From positions 1 to 14,804 of the forward strand of contig SDVU01000339.1 in the NCBI GenBank assembly GCA_016256075.1: 14,804 nucleotides of DNA. Reading direction: 5' to 3'. Below are positions 1 through 9,868 of this stretch, piece by piece. The notes under the pieces are model-generated. The model was not told the DNA's origin and did no database searches. It saw only the letters and a program-made list of their open reading frames with translations. Each line of letters opens with the position of its first letter. Positions within the stretch are counted from its first letter, which is position 1. The DNA comes from Dictyocoela muelleri. Taxonomy: Eukaryota > Microsporidia. The translations under genes and the position numbers were made by a program.

Positions 1-24
1 TAATTAAAATTTTAAATAGTAAAT

Positions 25-1686
25 TTAATGTTTTTCATACTCTAAAGCTGATTTCTTCTTTATATTAGGTTTACGTCCTTTTTTAATTTTTCTCTCTATC
101 AAGGGAATTTCAATTAAACTAATTTTGTTGTGTATTTTTAAGAACGCATATATATGGGAGCATTTTTTTTTCTTAGAAAAGTGTGCACATGAACATAGTA
201 TATGTCTGTCTTTTTTTATGCTCAGAGACAACAGTAAAGAAGATGAATTGACTATAAAATATAAAAAATTGATTGAATGTTGTCATTTTTTGTAATAAAG
301 CACTCTGAAAATAATGCAAGTTTAACACTATCACTTTTCTCTACTAAAAAGTGGTTTTTCATCGTTTTTTTTGTAAAAGGCTAAAATATATTTTTCTTAT
401 GCCATTTCCTCTTTTGTATAACAAATTTTAGTAAGATTATACTCCTTTTTCACCATATTCATTGATAATTTTAAAACTAACCTCGAAAAATTCATGAAAA
501 TTGCATTTAGTCCAGTTTAAATAATTATCCTTTATTGTAAGATTAAACCTTTCTAATGCATTATTGGTACTATGATTGAAAGGATCATATGCATTATACC
601 AATTTTAATTTTTTTTAATATATTGTTTTTCAAATAATGTTATGAATTCCTCTGTTTGTGGGAAAAAAAACGATTTTTTTCACAAAAAGATCAATTACCT
701 TATCAAATAGCTCTTTAGATGTCAATCTTTGCAAAAAATATATTTCTTTTTCAGCATCCTTTATAAAGATATCTGGAAGTTTTTTAATCAAATTTTTGAA
801 GAGTCTTAATGTATGTGCCCAACAATTTGTTCTATGCGAACCATGTCCATACTTTTCAACTGCTGTTGTGATTTGAATAGCGTTATCAGCTATAAAATTC
901 TTTGAGAGATTAATTTCGCTATATTTTTCTTCTTTTAATAATAATTGTTCAAAAATCCAGGAATAAGTTTCAGCGTTTTCATTCTCAGCAATACTGATGG
1001 CAGAACAAAAAAAATCTTCTGTTTAAAATCAGTGAATCCTATAACAATAACGGGAAAGCCATATATGTTTAACTTATAAGTACCATCAATATGAATATTT
1101 GTAGAATTTTGGAGATCACGCAATAAAGATTTCTTAGTCAATAAAACTTTTAAACATGTAGTTTCATAAGATGTAACGTAAGGAGTCTCTTCATTTTTAA
1201 ACAGATTTTTATGACAAAGTTCAATAACATCAGAACTCATAAATTCATTTTGTTTAACGATCTCTAATTTTTTAATCGAGCAATAGTATTATAGATGAAT
1301 TTTATGTTTACTGAAGGATAATCGGCTTCGAGAAATTTCATAATATCTCTAGCTCTTGTAATTTTATTATTATAGTACCTTTTAATCCCATCTTTAATTT
1401 TTTAACTGGGAAGAGATCTTTCTTCGACATCTTTTGCATAATCACAATCAGCGTTGTGTATTCCGCTTTTAAAGATGTTTTTAAGTTCTAAGTTTTTAAG
1501 ATCATATTATAAACGAAGCTTAAATGTATATTTTGTGTTTTCGCTCATTTTACAATAATAATATATTGTCTTCTCAGTCAATCCAACGGTAGTCGTTTGT
1601 TTTTGCCAGTTATCTAGATTTTCAACAAACATTTCTTTATATACTTGTTCCCAGTCTAGTGTTCTTTTCTTTTTTATTTCTGTCAT
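25..1686 (-). pseudogene. Decayed Mutator-like (MULE) transposase
   Basis: MULE transposases cut and paste Mutator-type DNA transposons. Seen on the minus strand: a start ATG at 1684-1686 opens a 59-codon stretch (MTEIKKKRTLDWEQ...) holding the start of a C...H-type zinc-binding domain (YYYCKMS, then GIHNADC further on). Next come the first catalytic Asp in HIDGTYKL (about 1085-1087), the second in FIADNA (885-887), the family's CWAH motif (813-824), and the catalytic Glu in NNALERFN (551-553). A C-terminal SWIM finger CSCAH...CSH precedes a basic tail ending at 25. Length of about 550 codons fits the family. It is inactive: in-frame TAA codons at 1507-1509 and 1402-1404, frameshifts near 1265 and 1015, and further breaks between 600 and 230. 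All three DDE residues remain readable. The terminal inverted repeats were not found; the left end probably lies outside the window. The family call is firm; the autonomous element's limits are unknown. Confidence 0.85.
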
Positions 1687-2167
1687 TAGGGGTTGAAAAA
1701 CATTTTTTCAAATAATTTTTTTGTGATAAATTTAGTAAAAATCGTTACAATTTTTTGTAAAACTGTAGAATTTGAGTAAAACTTGAGTTTTTTTGAGCAA
1801 TAATTGTCGAATTTTATAAAAATTGTGTATTTTAGAATTATTTGTGAAAGTCGAGAAAAAGTTTTGAAATTTGAGTAAAACTTGTTTAGAAAATAATTTT
1901 CATGTAAAAAATTGCTTATTTTTAAAAAATGCCGACCTTGGTGGTAGTTATCTGTCTAAAAATGCCATGATATCACATTACCACTGATGTTTTGTGGATA
2001 TAAGTATTATCCATTATTATATATTTAGATGTGTTTAATTCTAAATCTAAAAGCTTTTGTTCTGATTAATTCTAAAAAGTCAGTTGATTAAAAACACACC
2101 TTAATCTTATAATATAAAACGCCTGATATAGTAATTGCACATAGGAAAAATACATTTTCCTTTAGAG
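1687..2167. other. AT-rich spacer upstream of the MULE start, with a short direct repeat
   Basis: No gene is visible. The stretch AATTTGAGTAAAACTTG occurs at about 1768-1784 and again at 1868-1884, with related GTAAAAC and TTGAG pieces between. Such repeats could be subterminal sequence of the neighbouring MULE, but no matching inverted copy was found on its other side. Confidence 0.35.
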
Positions 2168-2416
2168 TTAGGCATTGTTACAAAACACTTGGTATTTTTT
2201 CGAATATCTACATTTTGGGTATGAATGTAATTTAAACACTGTTTCCTCAATAAAACTTTTCTGGCTTTCAAAAATTGAAACTAAGTAACTGGTGCATTGA
2301 GCCCTCACATTTTTATTCTCATTACTATTTCTATTCGTGGAACCAATGTAAGAGACTTTCTGTATACACCATTTTCTTAGCAATTCTACATATAGTCGGT
2401 TTCGAATAAGAACCAT
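2168..2416 (-). CDS. Unassigned small ORF, probably a fragment
   Basis: An 82-codon open frame, MVLIRNRLYVELLRKW... to ...YQVFCNNA. I do not recognise it. It has five Cys and is less lysine/asparagine-dominated than random AT-rich frames here. The adjoining sequence to about 2600 has several frame stops but looks less simple than its surroundings, so this may be the end of a decayed coding sequence. No signal peptide or membrane segment is seen. It may equally be chance. Confidence 0.15.
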   Translation of the reverse strand: MVLIRNRLYVELLRKWCIQKVSYIGSTNRNSNENKNVRAQCTSYLVSIFESQKSFIEETVFKLHSYPKCRYSKKYQVFCNNA

Positions 2417-2739
2417 TTTTATTTATTTTATCATTTTTCATGATATATCTGATAACTTGCTACAGGGATTTGACCCTAATTCTGTTTCTATAAAATTCTT
2501 CTCAAACGAAAAATTTTTAAGATTGCAACCTATTTTTTCACCTGCTGTCTAAAACTGAACAAATCGTTAAACTCTCCCGAAAGATATTGTTTATATAGAT
2601 TGACAAGAGTATATTTTGAAATTTGTAAAATTGGAATCATGTCTTTGAATAAAACTTGGTTGTGTCAAAAATTTAAAAAGCATTATATTATGTTTATTGT
2701 AAATGTTTATTTTTTTTTCCTATATAATTACCTTTTTTT
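2417..2739. other. No gene seen
   Basis: AT-rich DNA of moderate complexity to about 2600, then T-rich runs leading to the foldback that begins at 2740. A hydrophobic plus-strand frame at 2600-2827 runs into the foldback arm and is taken as chance. Confidence 0.4.
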
Positions 2740-3167
2740 CGACCCAAATATTTTTAATAATTCTTTTAACAAAATAAATTTTTTTATCTTTATTTTAAAT
2801 ATTAAAGAAGAATACCAAGAGATTTAAATAGTAATAACTTTTGCAGCTAGATTGAAAATTAAAAGTTTTACTAATTATTTTTGTTTTTTTTTAATATTAA
2901 TATATTACTAACTTTAAAATTTATTTAGACACACAATATTTATGATGTTGTTTGATAAAAAATTTAAAATATATTTTACCCAAGATTAATGTTAAAGTTA
3001 GTAATATATTAATATTAAAAAAACAAAAATAATTAGTAAAACTTTTAATTTTCAATTTAGCTGCAAAACTTATTACTATTTAAATCTCTTGGTATTCTTC
3101 TTTATTATTTAAAATAGAGAAAAAACTTTTATTTTGGTCAATACCATTATTAAAAATATTTGGGTCG
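2740..3167. repeat. Long foldback (imperfect palindrome), MITE-like
   Basis: The left arm begins CGACCCAAATATTTTTAATA at 2740 and the right arm ends with its reverse complement at 3167. The arms run about 180 bp each (about 2740-2920 and 2990-3167) around a roughly 70-bp centre. The best-matched part covers AAGAAGAATACCAAGAGATT on to the poly-T and AATATTAATATATTACTAAC block. A non-autonomous DNA element is likely. Near-direct repeats TTACCTTTTT(TT) at 2728-2739 and 3207-3216 flank it together with 39 bp beyond the right arm. A 10-bp target duplication would fit a MULE-type element, but low complexity makes this weak. Confidence 0.75.
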
Positions 3168-3176
3168 AAAAAACCA

Positions 3177-3202
3177 CCGTTTCGACCCGCGGGTCGGAAC
3201 GG
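3177..3202. repeat. GC-rich 26-bp palindrome
   Basis: The core CGACCCGCGGGTCG (3183-3196) is a perfect 14-bp palindrome. It extends to CCGT...ACGG with one unpaired position, and it stands out in very AT-rich DNA. It lies 9 bp beyond the right arm of the 2740-3167 foldback and repeats that arm's terminal CGACCC. It may be part of that element's end or a remnant of a second element. Confidence 0.7.
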
Positions 3203-3321
3203 CGGCTTACCTTTTTCGAATGTATCGACTGGTATAGTCTCAGCTAAGTTCTTCTTGAAAAAATTTAATAATAAAAGGATATTTTTTCTAGAAAATAAAT
3301 AAATTTTTATGTTTATAATAA

Positions 3322-3436
3322 TAGAATTTAGTGTAAATCATAATAAAATATGGCGTAAATATTGGAATTTGGTGTCAATAATATTGAAATTTTGTGTCAA
3401 TAATAATGTAATCTTGTGTCAATAATAATGAAAATG
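3322..3436. repeat. 22-bp minisatellite, about five degenerate copies
   Basis: Units such as ATTTTGTGTCAATAATAATG and ATCTTGTGTCAATAATAATG follow one another at a 22-bp period. The left copies (GTGTAAATCATAATAAAATA, TGGCGTAAATATTGG) are more diverged. Read on the minus strand it resembles the array at 14311-14440. Confidence 0.7.
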
Positions 3437-4080
3437 TCTATGATAAAAATATATAATTATTAATTAAAAATATCGATATCATTACTTAAATGTTCGGTTA
3501 ACTAACTGATTATTCCCGCTTTTTAACTGTAAATTCGAACTCAATAACTAAAAAAAATGAACAAGATGACTGCGAACATCAATATTAAAAATAAAAATAT
3601 AAATTAATTTACTGAAAATGTCACTCTTACTATTTAAAAAAATATCCGAGATTGTTTGTATATTATGAAACAAACCTGAAAGGTTAAATGATTCTACTGT
3701 TTGAGATAAGTTATGTTTTTTTATGTTTGATCGAAATTTTTAAATATTATACAGTTTGACATGTCTTTATGTCGTTATCAGCTGCGCCCTGTTGTCGTCG
3801 AAATTGGAATTTTCACCGGGATTCGTCGAAAATAAATAAAATTAAATTATCGTAAAATATACTAATGAAAAAATAGCAAACAAAAAAGCAAAGATATGAT
3901 TAACATTAAGATTACGTGTATAACGCTGACTGTTATTTACAAGCTTAATGGAGTCAGATAAAAAAGAATGTGGCACAATATTTGCAACGGCAAGCTATTT
4001 ACCGATGGAAACTATAAAATTTTATTCGAGGTACGCATAATATACATGTAACACTGCTTCTATTTACAGACATAAATATA
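3437..4080. other. No gene seen
   Basis: AT-rich, mostly simple sequence. CACCGGGATTCG at 3814-3825 recurs near the right window end (about 14778). A 30-codon plus-strand frame at 3949-4041 (MESDKKECGTIF...) has no recognisable family and no upstream or downstream continuation. Confidence 0.4.
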
Positions 4081-4306
4081 TACTATCTAGGTTCTGACCG
4101 TGAAAATTTTTCATTGTAAAAAGAAACTAAATAATTTTCTAGGTATATTTTTGCTCAGAAAAAAAAGCATTTTTGTGTATACTAATTTATGTAATAAAAA
4201 ATTAGTATATACGTAAATAATTTTTTTCCGAGAAAAAATATACCTAGAATATTATTTAATTTCATTTTTTACAAAAAAAAATTTCACGGTCAGGACCTGG
4301 GTAGTA
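4081..4306. repeat. 226-bp foldback element
   Basis: The left end TACTATCTAGGTTCTGACCG mirrors the right end CGGTCAGGACCTGGGTAGTA with three mismatches. The mirrored inner blocks are TCTAGGTATATTTTT and GTATACTAATTT. Arms are about 100 bp with a short AT-rich loop near 4190. It is probably a MITE and carries no coding sequence. No clear target duplication was found. Confidence 0.75.
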
Positions 4307-4382
4307 CCGCCTTGTTTCTTGGAACTGGCATTTTAAACTGATTTATAAAAAAATATTATAAAATCACACTTATTCTTTTTTT

Positions 4383-4546
4383 TGGAACTGGTTCAATTTG
4401 GGGGAATGTTTTTCTTCGCATAGAGAAGAGAATAAATCAACCATAAATATAAAAATGAAAAGACATTTCATTTTTATATTTATGAGCTGATTTATTCTCT
4501 TCTCTACGCGAATAAAAACGCCCCCCCCCCAAATTGAAAAATCCAA
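4383..4546. repeat. Hairpin at the left end of the Merlin-like element
   Basis: About 80-bp arms: TTGGAACTGGTTCAATTTGG, then CGCATAGAGAAGAGAATAAA and CATAAATATAAAAATG, mirrored by the inner arm ending in poly-C, AAATTG and ATCCAA. The centre is AAAAGACATTT. It shares most of its stem with the hairpin at 5560-5722, so both belong to one repeat family. Confidence 0.8.
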
Positions 4547-5719
4547 GTTATTTTAAATAACACAAATTTTTTGTAATAAAAAAAATAATTCAAAAGATGT
4601 CAAAATCAAAAAATGGTAAAAATTTTATTAAAAATTATTTCTTTATATAATCATTTCAAAATCCTCAGAAAATCTTAAAATTTCAGGTTTTATTATTTCT
4701 AAAAAAAAACAAAAAACTTGGCAATAATTTGCTAATCTTAAACCCGCAATTCCATACTCTGTATGTTTTTTTCTTTTTAAAGTTATTACATAGGATTCGA
4801 TCGTTTGTGTATGTCACCATTTTTGGGATTTATAAATTTTTTTGTGACATACATTGTAATGTTTATAGCCTATTTTATTTAACTTTCCGTATGCCCCGGC
4901 TTTATCCGTAATGATTATAGTTCTTTCTTCTACTATATTTTAAATATCACATAAAGTCTATTTCTTACTGTCTTTGAATACTTGTATGTAACATCGACCT
5001 GTATTACGCTCTAATACTCCAAATACCCAAGTTTGTTATATAAATCTTCCTTTTCCATACTTTTCAGAAGCCATTAAGGATTCATCTGCTTAACTATGAG
5101 ATCACCAGCGCCTGATTTGGTTTCTTTCCTATTAAATAAAGCCATTTTATTTTCGCACCGTAATTTTGAATTAATCAATGTATTCTTAGATTATTTCAAA
5201 TTCCTCAATAAACTTCTTGTCAACGTCTCGCGGTATAAATTTAATAACAAAACATGATAAATGTTTTGTAAGGAATAAAACCGTGAATATTGAAAAATCG
5301 TATTATGGCAAAAGGAAATTTTGTTCTAACATGGCCTATTAAAAAAAAAATATTACCTCTCTTTCTCATATAATATCATATATTTTCGACATAATGGATA
5401 TTTTCTTTTGTTTTGTATCACAATAAGCCGTACTAATATATTTTTTGCGTGCTCTTTGTTTCTGATATACACGGATAACTCAGGTACACCTAATGTACTT
5501 AGATTTTTCAAAGGTCGCATATAGGGATAAAATTATTGAAAAAATATTAATTCATAAATTTTGATAAATTCGGGAAAACGTTTTTATTCGCGTAGAGAAG
5601 AGGATACACCAACTCATAAATATAAAAATGAAAAGACATTTTATTTTTATATTTATGAGTTGTATTATCCTCTTCTCTACGTGAATATAAAAATCTTTCC
5701 TCCAAATTGAACTAGTTCC
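4384..5719 (-). mobile_element. Merlin-like DNA transposon with hairpin ends
   Basis: A unit of about 1.34 kb whose outer ends are inverted: GGAACTGGTTCAATTTGGGG at 4384 against the reverse complement of ...CCAAATTGAACTAGTTCC ending at 5719, with about two mismatches over 22 bp. The minus strand inside carries a decayed ISXO2-like transposase that fills most of the space, as in Merlin elements of this size. Each end is a long foldback. No 8-9-bp target duplication was recognised. The alternative is two MITE copies that happen to flank an older Merlin transposase. Confidence 0.6.
4643..5520 (-). pseudogene. Decayed ISXO2-like (IS1595/Merlin) DDE transposase
   Basis: This would be the transposase of the surrounding element, acting at its inverted ends. 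Read on the minus strand: ATG at 5518-5520 opens a 54-codon frame (MRPLKNLSTLGVPEL...) ending in a partial zinc ribbon, PLCRKYMILYEKE. A remnant FCHNTIFQYSRF follows. The DDE core comes next: first Asp in ADESLMASEKYGKG (5084-5086), WVFGVLERNTGRCY, second Asp in IITDKAGAYGKLNKIGY (4904-4906), then HYNVCHKK, and Glu in HTQTIES (4796-4798). It continues through YGIAGLRLANY to a TAA at 4643-4645. About 290 codons suits the family. It is dead: the core frame has at least four in-frame stops, a frameshift lies just before ADES, others lie in the N-terminal third, and the second zinc-ribbon pair is lost. All three catalytic acids remain. No uninterrupted frame here exceeds about 60 codons. Confidence 0.8.
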
Positions 5720-5722
5720 CCC
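5560..5722. repeat. Hairpin at the right end of the Merlin-like element
   Basis: Its stem (CGTAGAGAAGAGGATA, ACTCATAAATATAAAAATG) pairs with TATTTTTATATTTATGAGTT and TATCCTCTTCTCTACGTG. The outer arm continues to CCAAATTGAACTAGTTCC; the inner arm is degenerate near AAATTCGGGAAAAC. It is about 80-90% alike to the hairpin at 4383-4546 over the stem. Confidence 0.8.
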
Positions 5723-5754
5723 TTTTCTTTAAAAAATAACAATGGTAATTATAT

Positions 5755-6043
5755 TGGAGTAATCTCCGAAGACTAGATAATTTGATAAAAGCGACTTTAT
5801 TGATTTTTCGTATCTTGGACGCATGGGTGTTGAACATCCATGGTTTTTATAGTTTAAAAAAAATCACTGATTTTTTTTGACACATTTTCCCTCCTTTTTA
5901 ATAACAACTTTGATCAATTTTCTCTTCATCATCACAATTCGATTGGATTATTTTTGACAATTTGATCAATTTCCGGATAATTTGGTAAACATTCATCCTC
6001 ATCATTTTTGATTAATATTGTAGCAACTGATAGAGATGCTACA
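5755..6043 (-). repeat. 3' LTR of the retrotransposon
   Basis: 289 bp, TGTAGCATCTC...TTACTCCA on the minus strand. It carries the same TATAAAAA (5844-5851) and AATAAA (5796-5801) as the other LTR. The integrase-end reading frame runs about 110 bp into it and stops at 5932. Confidence 0.93.
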
Positions 6044-8924
6044 TCTTCCCCACCCTTAAATAGTCTAACGTGTTTTATTGAGGCCCTTATTACTTTATTA
6101 CCTTTATTAATGTATATATTATTTTTTGAATTCGATAACCTTACTACTTTATACGGACCCAACCACTTAGATTGAACTTTGTCAGTACTAAAGTTTTTTA
6201 AATAAATCATATCCCCTTCATTATAAGTAACATTTTTTCTTTTTACTTTCATTTTATTATTAAATATTTGTGTTTTCAGTCTCAATTTGTTAATTATTTC
6301 GTCATAATCTACTGGAATTTTCATAGGCATATTCTTAAATATCGATTTTCCGAAGAAAATTTCAAATGGTGCACGGTTTGTAGTGATGTTTGCATTAAGG
6401 TTTATTCTTATCCAAATATTTCTAAGAAGTGTATTCAGGGACTGATTTCTCGTATTCTTAATACATTTCCTATATCCTTATTCACCCTTTCAACTATGGA
6501 ATTTCCTGTTGGATTGTTGGGTGAAGACTTCACGTGATTTATTCCGTTTTCCTGTAGGAGATTTTTAAAGTTTTCTGAGATATTTGCCGACCATTATCAG
6601 TCAAGCATTTCTGAGGCGCTCCATGAACCAATATCCATTTCTTATAAAATGTTTCAATAACAGTTTTTGATTCAATGTTTTTGATAATGTCTACTTCAGT
6701 GTATCGTGAGAAAATATCTGTCATCACTAATATGTAAAAATATTTATTTTTGATATTGTCATTAAAATGGCATGACTTAATTGGGCCCTTTATATCGATA
6801 GCAACACATTCATTATTTTTAAGCGCTTTAAGCTCATTCTCTGTGATTCCAAACTGATTATTTAAGTCTTTGGATATGTTACAGATATGACATCTGGTAC
6901 ATATTTGATTTATATATTTGCTCATGAAAGGAAAGCTTATGTAATTCTTAAGTATCATTTTTAGCTTCGTGGCGCCGGGATGTATCAGATTATCATGTAT
7001 TTTCTTAATAAACTCCTTAATTGCTTCATGTTTAGAATTTTTAAATTTAAAATCAATAAAAGTTTCATTCTTGTTAATATCGCTAATCATTTTATTAAGT
7101 TCGGTTGAATTAATTTCCAAGATATAATTTTCCCAATTTGGTGCATTATTTGGAATTGGATAGACTCGGGAAAGAGAATCTGCTTCGTGATTTTCTTTGC
7201 CTTCAATATGTACTAATGTATAATCATACTCCTCAAGTGTCAGCTTCCACCTTTCAATTCTTTTTGTAAGTTCGCCATTAAAGGTTAAGTTCTTATTATC
7301 AGTCATAATAAATATTTTTAAGTTGTATATTAATGATTTGAAGTGTTTAAGAGACTTTATGATGGCCAAGACTTCCTTTTCAACTACCGAATAGTTTTTT
7401 TTCCGAGCCGGTATATTTAGAACTATATACACCTATCAGTTTGTCATTTTGCGTCAATATGGCTCCAGAGCCAGTTTTGGAAGCGTCACATTTAAGAGTA
7501 AATTGACCTCTAAGGTCTGGATGATATAGCAGAGGTGCCTGTCTTATTTCTTGTAGAATCTCTTGGATGGTCGCTTTATGAATATCTGAAAGGATTGTCT
7601 TCTTACCAGTTTCTTTCAACAAATCGTAAACAGAGGATAACTTATTTGATAAATTCCTTATGAAAAGACGATACCAGTTAAATATACCAAGTAGTCGTTG
7701 TAGTTTTCTTTTTGTGGTTATATTATCAATCACTATATTTTCTAACTTGCTAATATTAGGTTTTATGCCTTTCTCGTCGATGTGATGACCCAGGAAATAT
7801 ACTTCGCGTTTAATAAAGTGGCTTTTCTCAAAATTGACAGAAATGTTATTATCACTTATAATGTTAAAAACTTCTTTCAATGTTTCATAATGCTCTTCAA
7901 TGTTTGCGGTATATACTAAGATATCATCTAAATAAATAATTGTATTTTTAACATCATCAAACAACATATTCATAGCCTTTTGAAAGGTAGAGGGGGCATT
8001 GCATAGCCCAAAGGGCATTCTTTTAAACACGAAGGTTTTGTTAAAATTTCTAAAATCTGTCTTTTCTATATCTTCTTCTGCGATAGGTATTTGATAATAC
8101 CCCTGATTCAGGTCGATTGTCGAGTAAATTGTTGAGCCTTTTGATCTTCCAAGAAGTTCATACATATTTGGTGTATACTGATGAGCTTTTTGTGTAATAC
8201 TATTTAAATGTCGATAGTCGACAACTAGTCTGAGTTTACCATTGTTTTTCTTGAGCACGAACGCCGGGGAAATAAATTCGGTCTCAGATTCTTCAATTAT
8301 GTTATGTGAGATTAGATCTTTAAGATGTGTCTTTACTCGTTCATGCATTGATTGTGGCACGGGGTATTCCCTTTTAAGTAGAGTGAATTTATTTATGAGG
8401 TTTATTTTATGGTGAACATTCGGGATTTTATCACATTCAGAGTTTTTCTTTTTCATCGTTTTTATCAGGTTTAAGATTTTGCTTTCACACTCTGGCAAGG
8501 CATAAGTCTTTGTTTTAGCAATTATCTCGTCATCAATATGGTTTTCAGGTTTCCCTACTTCAATCTCGTATTCAGCACCGTCTAATGCTATGTATCCTTC
8601 CTTCAAATTTATAATTGCTTCTTTTTCTACTAAGAAGCGCATACCGAGTATTGCTTGAACATTAGAATTAGGCAGTACATAGAATTTTGAAATATATAAG
8701 TTATTTTTATCGTTTTCTAACCTAAAGTTCAGATTAATTTCTTCATTTATTTCTACTATCTCTCCATTAGCAACTTCAGTAGTTTTTGATTTGGGTAAAC
8801 TAATTATCAAAAGCCCATATTTTCCACAAATCCTTTTGATACGTAATTTTCAGTCGATCCGGTATCTATTAATCCGTTAACTCTTTGATCGTTGATGAAT
8901 ACTGGAACCTCTATAGTTTTTGGC
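5932..8924 (-). pseudogene. pol: pol region: protease, RT, RNase H, integrase (broken)
   Basis: Domains in order on the minus strand. The retropepsin-type protease has DTGS at 8855-8866 and AILGMRFL downstream. Reverse transcriptase lies about 7750-8450 with LRLVVDYRHLN, YSTIDLNQGYYQIP, MPFGLCNAPSTFQ and the catalytic YLDD at 7923-7934. RNase H lies about 7160-7560 with KCDASKTGSGAIL, the acidic TDNK and NHEADSLSR. Integrase has an HHCC finger (HDNLIH...CTRC, about 6880-7000) and a D,D,E core with AIDIKGP and LTDNG, the Glu following in NSIVERVN (about 6480-6510). A C-terminal GPY/F-type module has KWLGPYKVVRL (about 6130-6165). The most intact stretch is the RT. The frame at the integrase end crosses the polypurine tract into the 3' LTR. 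Broken; fossil. Confidence 0.92.
6044..6057 (-). promoter_or_regulatory. Polypurine tract
   Basis: AAGGGTGGGGAAGA on the minus strand abuts the TG start of the 3' LTR. This is where plus-strand DNA synthesis is primed in LTR elements. It has one pyrimidine and doubles as coding sequence for KGGED. Confidence 0.8.
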
Positions 8925-9808
8925 TTACATTGGGGTAAATTTATTGTAAAACACTCTCTTCTCCGATTCAGGCTTGTTTCGTTCAGTTGTTAAGCTCTTT
9001 TTATTTTTCTTGTAGTGTCTACACTCTTGGGTGCTATGAGTGTTCGATTTATGGTAATTGCAATGTTTGATTGATTTTGAGTCTTTATTGTCGCGTCCAT
9101 TTTTACAGTATGTTTTATTGTGCTTATTGTATCTTTCTTGGTGATTGATCTTTTGATCGTTGTTTCCTACGCAATTTTTCCGCATTTTCTCGGAAATAAC
9201 GTCTCCATTTCAATTAATATTTTAAGTATTGTTTCGAAGTCTCTATTAGAATGTTTAAGAATTTCGAATTTCGTATGATCATCTAATCCATTATAGGAGA
9301 TTTCTTGAATTTTAGCATTAGCTATTGTATCATTCCAGTCCAGGCAAAGGGCAATCTTATTAACAGTTACTCTTTGTCTTCAAGGTAGGCAGATATGGTG
9401 TAATAATCATTTTGATTTATCATTGCTGCTTTGTTCTGATATTTATACGCAGAGTGATAATTATACTTGAGTTTGAGGATTTTATTTAATATTTCATCTG
9501 CAGAACTCACTTCTCCAATTTTGTATTGGAGGTTAATGTCGATTATCTGATTTAAAACTTCTAGTTGTATATCTTCAGTCCACTTACATATTCTTGAAAG
9601 TTCTTCAAAACTTTTTCTCCAGCTAATAATGTCTTGTTCGTCAATTGATACGAGCGTATTGATCTTATGTGTTATCTTCAGCCCCGACGTTTCGTTTCTA
9701 TATTCGAAGCTGGCAGTGTCAAATCGCGGATCATTCCTTATCATCCTTTGCAGTTCAGCTTGTTTTTTTCTTATTTCGTTTTCGATATGTTCAAAAGTCT
9801 TCATGCTC

Positions 9809-9820
9809 CTTGAGCTCAAG
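9809..9820. repeat. 12-bp perfect palindrome beside the 5' LTR, at the primer-binding position
   Basis: CTTGAGCTCAAG lies directly inside the 5' LTR, where minus-strand DNA synthesis is primed. The sequence ACTTGAGCTCAAGGAGC does not start with TGG, so an ordinary tRNA 3'-end match is not evident from inspection. Confidence 0.5.
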
Positions 9821-9862
9821 TTGGAGTAATCTCCGAAGACTAGATAATTTGATAAAAGAGAC

Positions 9863-9868
9863 TTTATT
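9863..9868 (-). promoter_or_regulatory. AATAAA polyadenylation signal in the LTR
   Basis: AATAAA lies about 43 bp downstream of the end of the TATA box and about 20 bp after the gag ATG on the minus strand. It is therefore inside coding sequence in the 5' LTR. The 3' LTR copy (5796-5801) is the one expected to end transcripts. Confidence 0.45.

Noticed and set aside
658-876. Plus-strand open frame
   Set aside because: It lies antisense to the MULE core, which has clear motifs on the minus strand.
2600-2827. Hydrophobic plus-strand frame resembling a membrane peptide
   Set aside because: Composition is Phe/Ile/Asn from T-rich DNA, and it runs into the arm of the 2740-3167 foldback.
3322-3436. 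CRISPR-like regular repeats
   Set aside because: Repeats are contiguous 22-bp units without unique spacers, in clearly eukaryotic DNA; likewise for 10741-10850 and 14311-14440.
3949-4041. 30-codon plus-strand frame MESDKKECGTIF
   Set aside because: Too short, no family, no supporting neighbours.
4317-4330. Extra copy of TTGGAACTGG just left of the Merlin-like element
   Set aside because: Similarity to the element end stops after about 10 bases, so it cannot be shown to be a second terminus.
4729-4911. Plus-strand open frame
   Set aside because: It is antisense to the Merlin transposase core containing IITDKAGAYG and TQTIES.
6268-6537. Plus-strand open frame
   Set aside because: It is antisense to the integrase part of the LTR element, where NSIVERVN is seen.
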